Under the pieces are notes generated by a model. That model saw nothing but the letters and a program-made list of their open reading frames with translations, was not told where the DNA came from and ran no database searches. DNA of 20,984 nt from an uncultured Kouleothrix sp. (GTDB lineage: Bacteria > Chloroflexota > Chloroflexia > Chloroflexales > Roseiflexaceae), in contig CALLYN010000361.1 in assembly GCA_937858455.1 (NCBI GenBank), forward strand, positions 1-20,984. Direction: 5' to 3'. Shown one piece after another: positions 1 through 5,643 of this stretch. Both the position numbers and the translations under genes were made by a program. How positions within the stretch are numbered: position 1 is the first letter of the stretch; every line of letters starts with the position of its first letter.

Positions 1-33
1 GGGGCGGCTTTGCCGCCCCCAAACCCCCACCAA
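1..33 (-). repeat. GC-rich dispersed hairpin repeat, copy 1
   Basis: The first 19 bases form a perfect 8-bp hairpin (1-8 with 12-19, loop ttt), followed by a C-rich tract ending at base 33. Read on the minus strand, the block matches 2464-2497 at 31 of 33 positions. The copy may continue beyond the window start. It has no T-run after the stem, so as a plus-strand terminator it is not canonical. It lies about 40 bp upstream of the wzm promoter-like site. Confidence 0.75.
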
Positions 34-71
34 GTTTCTGGTGTACATAAAACGAAGAGGCCTGGTACTCG

Positions 72-80
72 TGCTATAAT
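72..80 (+). promoter_or_regulatory. Extended -10 promoter for wzm
   Basis: TGCTATAAT is a perfect extended -10 (TGn plus TATAAT at 75-80). No convincing -35 is seen 16-18 bp upstream, which extended -10 promoters tolerate. The inferred transcription start is about 50 bp before the wzm ATG. The surrounding block cgtgctataatgcgc recurs exactly at the promoter upstream of wzt (2612-2626), which supports a functional signal. Confidence 0.55.
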
Positions 81-136
81 GCGCGCCGATTGTGCATTTG
101 GTAACAAAACCCGGCAGTTGCTGGCAAGGAATAGCT

Positions 137-1006
137 ATGATCGGCCCGAGCATTTCGCAAACCACTATTACCGCCCAATCGCCGGGCGTGCGCCAGTATC
201 TCAACCCGCTGCATATGGTGCGCGCGCTCTGGCGGCACCGCGACCTCATCCGCCAGTTTACCCGCCGCGAGATCGAAGGCCGCTACAAAGGGTCATTTCT
301 TGGCATTCTATGGTCGTTTGTGAACCCGCTGGTGCTTCTCTTGATCTATACATTTGTTTTCGGCATTGTTTTCAAATCGCGCTGGCCGAATGCTAAAACC
401 GACAACCTTGGCGAGTTTGCGATTACGCTGTTCTGCGGCCTGATAACTTTTAATGTATTTAGCGAATGTGTGACGCGCTCGCCCACGATGATTGTCGGCG
501 TGCCGAATTATGTGAAAAAAGTCGTCTTTCCGCTCGAGATTCTGGCCGTCAGCAGCTTGGGGGCAGCGCTGTTTCACGGGCTTATAAGCCTGCTGATACT
601 GCTTGTCGCCAGCGTGATTATCAATGGCATACCGCCCTGGACACTCCTGCTCATACCGGTGGTGGTGCTACCGCTGCTCTTTTTGTGTTTGGGCCTCAGC
701 TGGTTTCTTTCGAGCCTGGGCTTGTTTGTGCGCGATATTAGCTATGTTGTTGCGCTGGTGGTGCAGGTGCTATTTTTTGTGACGCCGATTTTCTACCCGC
801 TTGAGGCAATCCCGGCGCCTTTCCAGACGGTTATTCGGCTCAACCCACTCACTTCAGTAGTCGAAAATATGCGCCGGGTAGTCTTGTGGGGCTGGGTGCC
901 AAGCTGGGCCGGGCTAGGGCTATGGCTCGTGGCTACAGGTTCGGTGATGCTGTTGGGCTACACCTGGTTTATGAAAACGAAAAAAGCGTTTGCCGATGTC
1001 ATCTAG
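137..1006 (+). CDS. wzm: ABC-2 type polysaccharide export permease (Wzm)
   Basis: This is the membrane subunit of an ABC exporter that moves a completed, lipid-linked glycan across the cytoplasmic membrane; its ATPase partner is the Wzt gene at 3140. The start at 137 is preferred over the in-frame 92 because AAGGA (126-130) sits 6 bases upstream; it gives 289 residues, normal for the family. The N-terminal cytoplasmic segment carries the family hallmark RREIEGRYKGSFLG before the first membrane span. About six hydrophobic segments follow, with the conserved LFVRDISY and TPIFYP stretches and RLNPL before the last helices. The basic C-terminus (MKTKKAFADVI) is cytoplasmic. Oddly, its ATPase gene does not follow directly but lies 2.1 kb downstream beyond an unrelated secreted-protein gene. 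Family assignment is secure; the substrate is unknown. Confidence 0.93.
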   Translation: MIGPSISQTTITAQSPGVRQYLNPLHMVRALWRHRDLIRQFTRREIEGRYKGSFLGILWSFVNPLVLLLIYTFVFGIVFKSRWPNAKTDNLGEFAITLFCGLITFNVFSECVTRSPTMIVGVPNYVKKVVFPLEILAVSSLGAALFHGLISLLILLVASVIINGIPPWTLLLIPVVVLPLLFLCLGLSWFLSSLGLFVRDISYVVALVVQVLFFVTPIFYPLEAIPAPFQTVIRLNPLTSVVENMRRVVLWGWVPSWAGLGLWLVATGSVMLLGYTWFMKTKKAFADVI

Positions 1007-1196
1007 CTTGTTTTCATAATCAAGGCTTCGCTCCGCTATTGCTCGCGTTCATGCTGTGGCATGCCATGGCAAACGCGGGCATTTATTGTTTCGCGCGGAG
1101 GTTGGCCAAAATTGGCCCTAAATTCAACGATTATGTGGTTCAAAAAAGGGTATGTGCGCCGTTCAGTAAGTACAACACGAAAAAACAGCCGAATAA

Positions 1197-1286
1197 TCGC
1201 TAGCAGAAGTCCAGCGAGCCCAAGGCTACAAGGGCTGGCTTGCCACTACGCAAGCCGCCGACGAGCATACATAGTAGGGTTAGCGA
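1197..1286 (+). promoter_or_regulatory. Structured leader RNA candidate upstream of the Tyr-rich gene
   Basis: Bases 1197-1204 pair with 1279-1286 (8 bp with one G-U), closing a roughly 90-nt domain. The closing helix ends immediately before the AAAAGGAG ribosome-binding site (1287-1294). Inside, 1237-1243 pairs with 1250-1256 (7 bp, 6-base loop). Two mutually exclusive 5-bp helices are also possible: 1217-1221 with 1232-1236, or 1211-1215 with 1234-1238. The 3' half has the order ACGCAAGCC ... GGGTTAGCGA, which recalls the 3' half of class I c-di-GMP (GEMM) riboswitches, but the 5' half does not fit that consensus well. A switch-like role is inference. Confidence 0.35.
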
Positions 1287-1300
1287 AAAGGAGTGAGACC

Positions 1301-2335
1301 ATGTCAGTACTCAGCAAACTGCGCCGCGCGGCCGTGCTGGGGGCGATTGCGACCGCCCTGATCGTGCCGGCAGCGATGCTCAGCGCCCAGGCGCCCAAAG
1401 CCCACCCGCAGGCGGCGCCGAAACCCTGGCTGGTGGCCCCGTCGGGCGAGCCGGACGCCATCCGCGATGCCAAGGCGCTGCGCGCCAGCCTCAGCGCCCA
1501 GCAGCTCAAAGACACGCGCGCGATTCTGCGGCGCTATTCGGCCGACGCTGCCGCGCTGGCGAGCCAGCTGCCCGCGATCTCGCAGGCGGTGAAGCCGGCC
1601 CCGGCCCAGCGCTTGGCCGAGCAGGACGCGGCCGCCGGCAACCAGCTCAACGGCGATATCGCGCCCCCGGCCGACGGCTTCGTGCCCGACCCGAGCGTCG
1701 CACAGGCCGCGCTCGATCAGCAGCAGGCGAGCTTCCAGGCGGCGCAGCGCGCCAACACCCAGCTCAAGGCGCTGCTCGGCACGATCGAGCAGGATATCAC
1801 CGCCGTGCTGACGCCCGACCAGCTGAAGCTGCACCAGTCGGCTACCCGCCCGGCGCAGGCAGAGAAGCCCGCGAACGCCAACCCCGAGGCCATCCAGCGC
1901 GACGCTACGCTGCAGTACAGCAGCTCGTACTGCTACAACGCCGCGCAGTTTTCGGCCTATGGGCGCTACAACGCATATGCCGGCTACTATTACGCCTACT
2001 ACGATTATGTCTATGGCACCGGCACGAGCAACGCCTACAACGCCTACTACTACCTGTACTATGGCCAGTCGTACGCAAACTCGGGGCACGTAACGACCAG
2101 CGCGGGCTTTTTCAATGTGAACACGCTCAACTACGACCTGGACAGCAACGTGTACTACGGCTACAACTACGAGTACAACGCCTCGGTATACGACTACTAT
2201 GGCTGGAACTACGCGCTGACCGATTACCAGAACAAGGGCAATAGCTACGCGTACAACGCGTATGTGTACGGCTACTACGGCTACTACAACACCTACTATG
2301 GCTATACCTACGGTTCATCCTGCTACTCGTCGTAG
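1301..2335 (+). CDS. Secreted tyrosine-rich protein of unknown function
   Basis: The start at 1301 follows a strong AAAAGGAG site (1287-1294) and gives 344 residues; the frame is open for 80 codons upstream but that part lacks a signal sequence. Residues 1-31 form a classical signal peptide (basic SKLRR, hydrophobic core, cleavage after AQA31). Residues 32-200 are Ala/Gln/Pro-rich and probably helical, with two LTxxQ-like motifs (LSAQQ 64-68, LTPDQ 170-174) recalling Spy/CpxP-type periplasmic proteins. Residues 201-344 contain 44 tyrosines in 144 residues, in patterns such as YNAYY and GYYGYY, with almost no charge. The only two cysteines of the mature protein (211 and 341) bracket this tail and could form a disulfide. 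I recognise no family for the tail. It is probably extracellular and may be adhesive, self-assembling, or a tyrosine-linked glycan acceptor; all three are guesses. Confidence 0.85.
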   Translation: MSVLSKLRRAAVLGAIATALIVPAAMLSAQAPKAHPQAAPKPWLVAPSGEPDAIRDAKALRASLSAQQLKDTRAILRRYSADAAALASQLPAISQAVKPAPAQRLAEQDAAAGNQLNGDIAPPADGFVPDPSVAQAALDQQQASFQAAQRANTQLKALLGTIEQDITAVLTPDQLKLHQSATRPAQAEKPANANPEAIQRDATLQYSSSYCYNAAQFSAYGRYNAYAGYYYAYYDYVYGTGTSNAYNAYYYLYYGQSYANSGHVTTSAGFFNVNTLNYDLDSNVYYGYNYEYNASVYDYYGWNYALTDYQNKGNSYAYNAYVYGYYGYYNTYYGYTYGSSCYSS

Positions 2336-2393
2336 CCGCAGGTAGGCCTCGGCGCCCGCACACCTGCACCCCTAAAGGCCAATAGTACGCATC

Positions 2394-2427
2394 CCAGCAG
2401 CAGCCTGCCCGCGCAGGCTGCTGCTGG
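2394..2427 (+). terminator. Strong hairpin, probable terminator of the Tyr-rich gene
   Basis: A perfect 15-bp stem (2394-2408 with 2413-2427) with a 4-base loop lies 58 bases after the stop codon. No U-tract follows (cattaaatcc), so it is not a canonical intrinsic terminator. It may act as an RNA 3'-end stabiliser or a factor-assisted terminator. Confidence 0.5.
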
Positions 2428-2463
2428 CATTAAATCCAGCCGATTCCTTTGATTACTTACACG

Positions 2464-2497
2464 TTGGTGGGGGTTTGGGGGCGGCGAAGCCGTCCCC
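2464..2497 (+). repeat. GC-rich dispersed hairpin repeat, copy 2
   Basis: This matches the reverse complement of bases 1-33 (31 of 33 positions). It comprises a G-rich tract and an imperfect stem-loop around gcggcgaagccg. Together the two copies bracket wzm and the Tyr-rich gene in opposite orientation. Confidence 0.75.
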
Positions 2498-2506
2498 AAA
2501 TTTCGT

Positions 2507-2549
2507 ATTGTGTTGCACGACGTGGCATCGCCGCGTCGTGCAACACAAT
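2507..2549. repeat. Perfect 16-bp inverted repeat with adjacent tandem duplication
   Basis: Arms 2507-2522 and 2534-2549 are exact reverse complements (attgtgttgcacgacg and its complement) separated by 11 bases. It is followed at once by two exact copies of ctatacgtgat (2550-2560, 2561-2571). There is no T-run, and it sits 45 bp upstream of the -35 of a good promoter. It could be a regulator site, a small-RNA hairpin or a relic of a mobile element. Confidence 0.7.
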
Positions 2550-2593
2550 CTATACGTGATCTATACGTGATCAAGCGAACAGCGTATAACTAT

Positions 2594-2622
2594 TTGCCCG
2601 GGCCTATTGCGCGTGCTATAAT
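2594..2622 (+). promoter_or_regulatory. Extended -10 promoter upstream of wzt
   Basis: TTGCCC (2594-2599, 4 of 6 to the -35 consensus), a 17-bp spacer, and TGCTATAAT (2614-2622, perfect extended -10). The 15-bp block around the -10 is identical to that upstream of wzm. It is the best candidate to drive wzt and the genes after it, with a leader of about 510 nt that runs through the MITE-like element. Confidence 0.6.
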
Positions 2623-2685
2623 GCGCCGCCGGAAGCGGCTACAAAGCTGATATATAGGAGCTCCCAAGAATCGCAGGGCAGTGCG

Positions 2686-2722
2686 CTTAACCACTATGGT
2701 TAGGGCAAAAAAATGCTATGAT
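2686..2722 (+). promoter_or_regulatory. Operator-like palindrome with a second extended -10
   Basis: TAACCA (2688-2693) and TGGTTA (2697-2702) form a 6-bp inverted repeat around cta. Twelve bases later TGCTATGAT (2714-2722) resembles an extended -10. The palindrome covers the place of the -35, where no consensus hexamer is found, so this could be a regulated promoter. The evidence is sequence shape only. Confidence 0.3.
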
Positions 2723-2765
2723 TGTGCCTACGATAGTACCTCATAGGCACGTGGCCGATGTATTA

Positions 2766-2900
2766 GAAGCTGTTTGAAAAGGGTGGTTTGAAGGGACAAA
2801 GTCCCTCCAAGTTTCCACTTTTTCTGGCGGGTGGCCGCCACCCGCCAGAAGGGAAGTGCGAGGGGCATAGCCCCTCGCGCACCCCTTTTCAAACAGGCTC
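2766..2900. mobile_element. 135-bp MITE-like element, non-autonomous
   Basis: The ends are 18-bp terminal inverted repeats matching at 16 of 18 positions (left GAAGCTGTTTGAAAAGGG, right complement GAGCCTGTTTGAAAAGGG). TTA is directly repeated on both sides (2763-2765, 2901-2903). Three internal hairpins are visible: 2792-2797 with 2801-2806, a perfect 13-bp stem 2822-2834 with 2838-2850, and a 9-bp stem 2858-2866 with 2870-2878. No transposase is encoded. TNA target duplications and ends of this type suggest mobilisation by an IS5-family (IS1031-like) transposase; that link is inferred. Confidence 0.75.
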
Positions 2901-3139
2901 TTAGGGGTTTGGGTGCATCGTAATCGCCCCTGAAAACCGCTGGTTTGCTCGGTTGTAGTTACCGCCGTAGCCACAGTTAGCTAAGAAGGTGGCAATGGTG
3001 CGCTCTGCCCGCCAAACCTCCGCGCGAGAGATGCCTGCGGAAATGTTGATAGTTACACATACTGGCCATAAATTCCTCTGGCAGCACCAGTCCTGCCTAT
3101 ACGCCAAAGCAGTACGCTCACCACGATATATGGTCGATC

Positions 3140-4513
3140 ATGTTAGTTGATCGGGCACAGACACTCGAGCAACCCCCAGCGGCTGCGCCGCCGCTAACAG
3201 CACCACAGGTTGCGATCAGCGTACGCAATGCTGGCAAGATGTACCGCATCTACGATCGCCCGCAGGATCGCCTTAAGCAAATGCTCTGGCGCGGTCGGCG
3301 CCAGTATGGGCACGAGTTCTGGGCATTGCGGCACGTGTCGTTTGAAGTAGCGCGCGGCGAGACGCTTGGGATTGTCGGGCGCAATGGCAGCGGCAAAAGT
3401 ACCCTGCTCCAGATTATTGCCGGCACGCTGGCGCCAACCGAAGGGGAGGTGCAGGTTCAAGGCAGGGTTGCTGCGCTGCTTGAGCTTGGTAGTGGTTTCA
3501 ACCCCGAGTTCACAGGGCGCGAAAACGTGCACCTGAACGGCGCGATTCTAGGCTTTCACCGCGCTGAAGTCGACCAGCGTTTCGATGATATTGCGGCCTT
3601 TGCCGATATCGGCGATTTTCTCGATCAGCCAGTCAAGCTGTATTCCAGTGGCATGGTGGTGCGCCTGGCGTTTGCCGTTCAGGCGCTGCTGCCAAAAGAA
3701 GTGTTGATCGTCGACGAGGCGCTTGCCGTCGGCGATATGTTCTTCCAGGCCAAGTGTATGGCGCGTATGCGCCAGCTGATCGACGATGGCGTCACTGTTC
3801 TGTTTGTCAGCCACGATGCAGGCTCGGTGAAAAGCCTGTGCCGCCGGGCAATACTGCTCGACCATGGAGAGGTGCGCGATCAGGGCGATGCAGGCGAGGT
3901 GATCGAGCACTATTTCGCTCTGAAAGTCAAGAGCGAGCAGCAGGTCGCGCCGGGCGCTGCTGGGCTATCGGGGGCGCCGGCGCTGCCTGCGAACCTGCCA
4001 GAAGATTTTACACGCAACGCCGAGTTCCTGAAGCGCGCGGAGTTCCAGCGCATCCGCAACGGCAAAGCCAATTTCGTGAATGTCCGAATGCTGAACCAGG
4101 CGGGCGAAGATATTCAATACGTCGAGTTCGACCAGTTGGTCACGCTGCGGATGGCGGTAGAGGTAACCGGCGAGCTCGATGGCGCGTTGGCATGCGGCTA
4201 CCACATCCGCGATAGCAATGGCGTCGATATCGTATACTCCGACAGCATCATAGAGAATATTGACATCCCAGTATCGGCCAAAGGCAGCCGCTTCGTGGTC
4301 GATTGGACGTTTCGCATGGCACTGCGCCATGGCAACTATAATGTCGCCGTGGTGCTCTCGGTGCCTATCAACCTGTCGGGCTCGCTCGTCGACTTTTGTG
4401 ATTTTGTGCCGCTGGCGCTACAGTTCTCGGTGGCGCCACGCCAGATATCGTATCTCTACGGCGGGGTACACTGGGCCAACCAGGTGCAGGTTGTACGTTA
4501 CGAGGCCGAGTAG
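3140..4513 (+). CDS. wzt: Polysaccharide ABC transporter ATPase with cargo domain (Wzt)
   Basis: This is the ATPase that powers glycan export through Wzm. All nucleotide-binding elements are present: Walker A GRNGSGKST (80-88), signature YSSGMVVR (168-175), Walker B VLIVDEAL with catalytic Glu193, and the switch His225 in SHD. The opening KMYRIYDRPQDRLKQ is typical of Wzt/TagH proteins. Residues about 290-457 form a C-terminal beta-rich Wzt_C domain; in E. coli O8/O9a-type systems this domain binds the modified non-reducing end of the chain and couples export to chain completion. At 457 residues it is a full-length two-domain Wzt. The start at 3140 lacks a clear Shine-Dalgarno sequence. The next gene starts 2 bases after its stop, so it heads an operon. 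Cargo recognition of a methylated or acylated cap is inferred from the neighbouring transferases. Confidence 0.95.
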   Translation: MLVDRAQTLEQPPAAAPPLTAPQVAISVRNAGKMYRIYDRPQDRLKQMLWRGRRQYGHEFWALRHVSFEVARGETLGIVGRNGSGKSTLLQIIAGTLAPTEGEVQVQGRVAALLELGSGFNPEFTGRENVHLNGAILGFHRAEVDQRFDDIAAFADIGDFLDQPVKLYSSGMVVRLAFAVQALLPKEVLIVDEALAVGDMFFQAKCMARMRQLIDDGVTVLFVSHDAGSVKSLCRRAILLDHGEVRDQGDAGEVIEHYFALKVKSEQQVAPGAAGLSGAPALPANLPEDFTRNAEFLKRAEFQRIRNGKANFVNVRMLNQAGEDIQYVEFDQLVTLRMAVEVTGELDGALACGYHIRDSNGVDIVYSDSIIENIDIPVSAKGSRFVVDWTFRMALRHGNYNVAVVLSVPINLSGSLVDFCDFVPLALQFSVAPRQISYLYGGVHWANQVQVVRYEAE

Positions 4514-4515
4514 CT

Positions 4516-5046
4516 ATGCTGATGTTGCATATTGGCTGTGGCGATGTTCACCTGGAAGGCTGGGTGAATATCGACCTGGATTCGCCAAAGGCCGATCTGC
4601 TCCACGATATGCGCCAGCCGCTGCCATTCGGCGACGGCAGCGTCGACTATATCTACAGCGAGCATTTTATCGAGCATCTGACGATCGATGAGGGCCTGTT
4701 TACATTACGCGAGTGCTATCGTGTATTGAAGCCGGCAGGTGTTGTACGGATCGCCACGGTTGATCTGCGGTATGTGCTGTTTCGCTATTTTTTTGGCTGG
4801 CGGCACCAGGATTGGATCGAGCGCTACGGCTATGCCTGGCTGAAGACCCCGGCCGAGATGGTTAACCTGGTGATGCGCGAATGGCAGCATAAACACGTCT
4901 ACGATGCCGAAGAGCTGTCGCGGCGGCTGCGCGAGGCAGGCTTCACCCGGATCAAGCGCGCGCGCCTGAATCGGAGCCCATACGCGCCGCTGCGCGCCCG
5001 TGAAACCCGTAAGGATTCGCGCCTGATCGTGGAAGCAAGCAAGTGA
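4516..5046 (+). CDS. Class I SAM-dependent methyltransferase, small
   Basis: A 176-residue Rossmann methyltransferase. LHIGCGDVHLEGWVNIDL (4-21) gives the SAM-binding GxGxx loop and acidic end of beta 2. DYIYSEHFIEHL (about 44-55) is the beta-4 motif, and ECYRVLKPAGVVRIATVD follows as in Methyltransf_11-type enzymes. It is slightly shorter than typical. No membrane segments are seen, so it should be cytoplasmic. It lies 2 bases after wzt and 6 bases before the acyltransferase, so co-transcription is very likely. A role in methylating a sugar of the exported glycan fits the context; the substrate cannot be read from the sequence. Confidence 0.85.
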   Translation: MLMLHIGCGDVHLEGWVNIDLDSPKADLLHDMRQPLPFGDGSVDYIYSEHFIEHLTIDEGLFTLRECYRVLKPAGVVRIATVDLRYVLFRYFFGWRHQDWIERYGYAWLKTPAEMVNLVMREWQHKHVYDAEELSRRLREAGFTRIKRARLNRSPYAPLRARETRKDSRLIVEASK

Positions 5047-5052
5047 GTTGCT

Positions 5053-5643
5053 ATGGATAGATATTCTATCCCTGGTGTGCGCACGTTTGAGTATACCAAA
5101 ATTGTTGGGCTGGATCTGATCGAGTTTGGCACCGACATTATTATTGACGACTTCGTGTTCATCTATGCCACGAACCGTATGCGATTTGGCAGCCATATCC
5201 ATATTGCCTCTTTTACATCGATTAGTGGCGGCGGCACGCTGGATATGGCCGATTTTACGACGCTTTCTTCCGGCGTGCGCGTCTTCACTGGCTCCGACGA
5301 CTACACCGGCTGGGGCTTCGGCAACTCAACCGTGCCTGAGCCGTATCGCCACGTGGCGCGCGGCGCAGTGCAGATCGACCGGTTTGCAATCGTCGGCGCC
5401 AACGCGGTAATTCTGCCAAATGTCCGTATTGGCGAAGGAGCAGCGGTTGGCGCAGGGTCGGTGGTGACGCGCGATCTCGCGCCGTGGGGCGTGTACATTG
5501 GGAACCGGCGAGTCCGCGATCGTGATCGCGAGGGCATCCTGCAGAACTACGCCGCGTACCAGAGCGAGCACCAGTCTGCGGCCGTATCGCCGCAAGGCGG
5601 GGGCGCAACAGCTGATGGGAATACACATGAAGCAGGCAGTTGA
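5053..5643 (+). CDS. Hexapeptide-repeat acyltransferase (left-handed beta-helix)
   Basis: A 196-residue sugar acyltransferase of the WbbJ/Xat class. Hexapeptide turns run from about residue 25 to 140 (for example IVGANAVILPNVRIGEGAAVGAGSVV at 113-138, shown as an interrupted isoleucine/valine ladder). The family-typical close GVYIGNRRVRDR (146-157) follows. A loop at about 80-105 interrupts the helix, as in acetyl-CoA-dependent enzymes of this class. The last 35 residues are low complexity. It overlaps the aminotransferase start by 17 bases. An acyltransferase coupled to a DegT-type aminotransferase is the usual arrangement for making N-acylated amino-deoxy sugars (VioB/VioA, FdtC/FdtB, PglD/PglE types), so N-acetylation of the aminotransferase product is the leading hypothesis; O-acetylation is the alternative. 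Confidence 0.85.
   Translation: MDRYSIPGVRTFEYTKIVGLDLIEFGTDIIIDDFVFIYATNRMRFGSHIHIASFTSISGGGTLDMADFTTLSSGVRVFTGSDDYTGWGFGNSTVPEPYRHVARGAVQIDRFAIVGANAVILPNVRIGEGAAVGAGSVVTRDLAPWGVYIGNRRVRDRDREGILQNYAAYQSEHQSAAVSPQGGGATADGNTHEAGS

Larger units (their letters stand above)
2336..3139. other. Non-coding 804-bp interval between the Tyr-rich gene and wzt
   Basis: No convincing gene is present. In order it holds a terminator-like hairpin (2394-2427), a dispersed repeat (2464-2497), a 16-bp inverted repeat (2507-2549), an 11-bp tandem duplication (2550-2571), an extended -10 promoter (2594-2622), a small palindrome with a second promoter-like -10 (2686-2722), a MITE-like element (2766-2900) and a 68-codon minus-strand frame (2901-3107) that I do not recognise. 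The last 30 bases before wzt have no clear Shine-Dalgarno sequence. Confidence 0.7.

Noticed and set aside
1104..1117. GGCCAA-aa-TTGGCC palindrome
   Set aside because: Short, with no promoter elements at the right distance; chance is likely.
1061..1300. 80-codon upstream extension of the Tyr-rich protein
   Set aside because: The extension hides the signal peptide, and a strong Shine-Dalgarno sequence precedes the ATG at 1301.
1304..2369. Long minus-strand frames opposite the Tyr-rich gene
   Set aside because: Low-complexity translations produced by the GC-rich, repetitive plus-strand coding sequence; no start signals or recognisable domain.
2696..2746. 16-codon leader peptide with a CxxC motif after the 2686 palindrome
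   Set aside because: No ribosome-binding site at a usable distance and no regulatory codon pattern.
2741..2974. 77-codon minus-strand frame
   Set aside because: It is mostly the complement of the MITE-like element and crosses its border.
5498..5626. 43-codon extension of the aminotransferase
   Set aside because: It would overlap the acyltransferase gene by almost 150 bases and shows no family similarity; the ATG at 5627 fits the family start.
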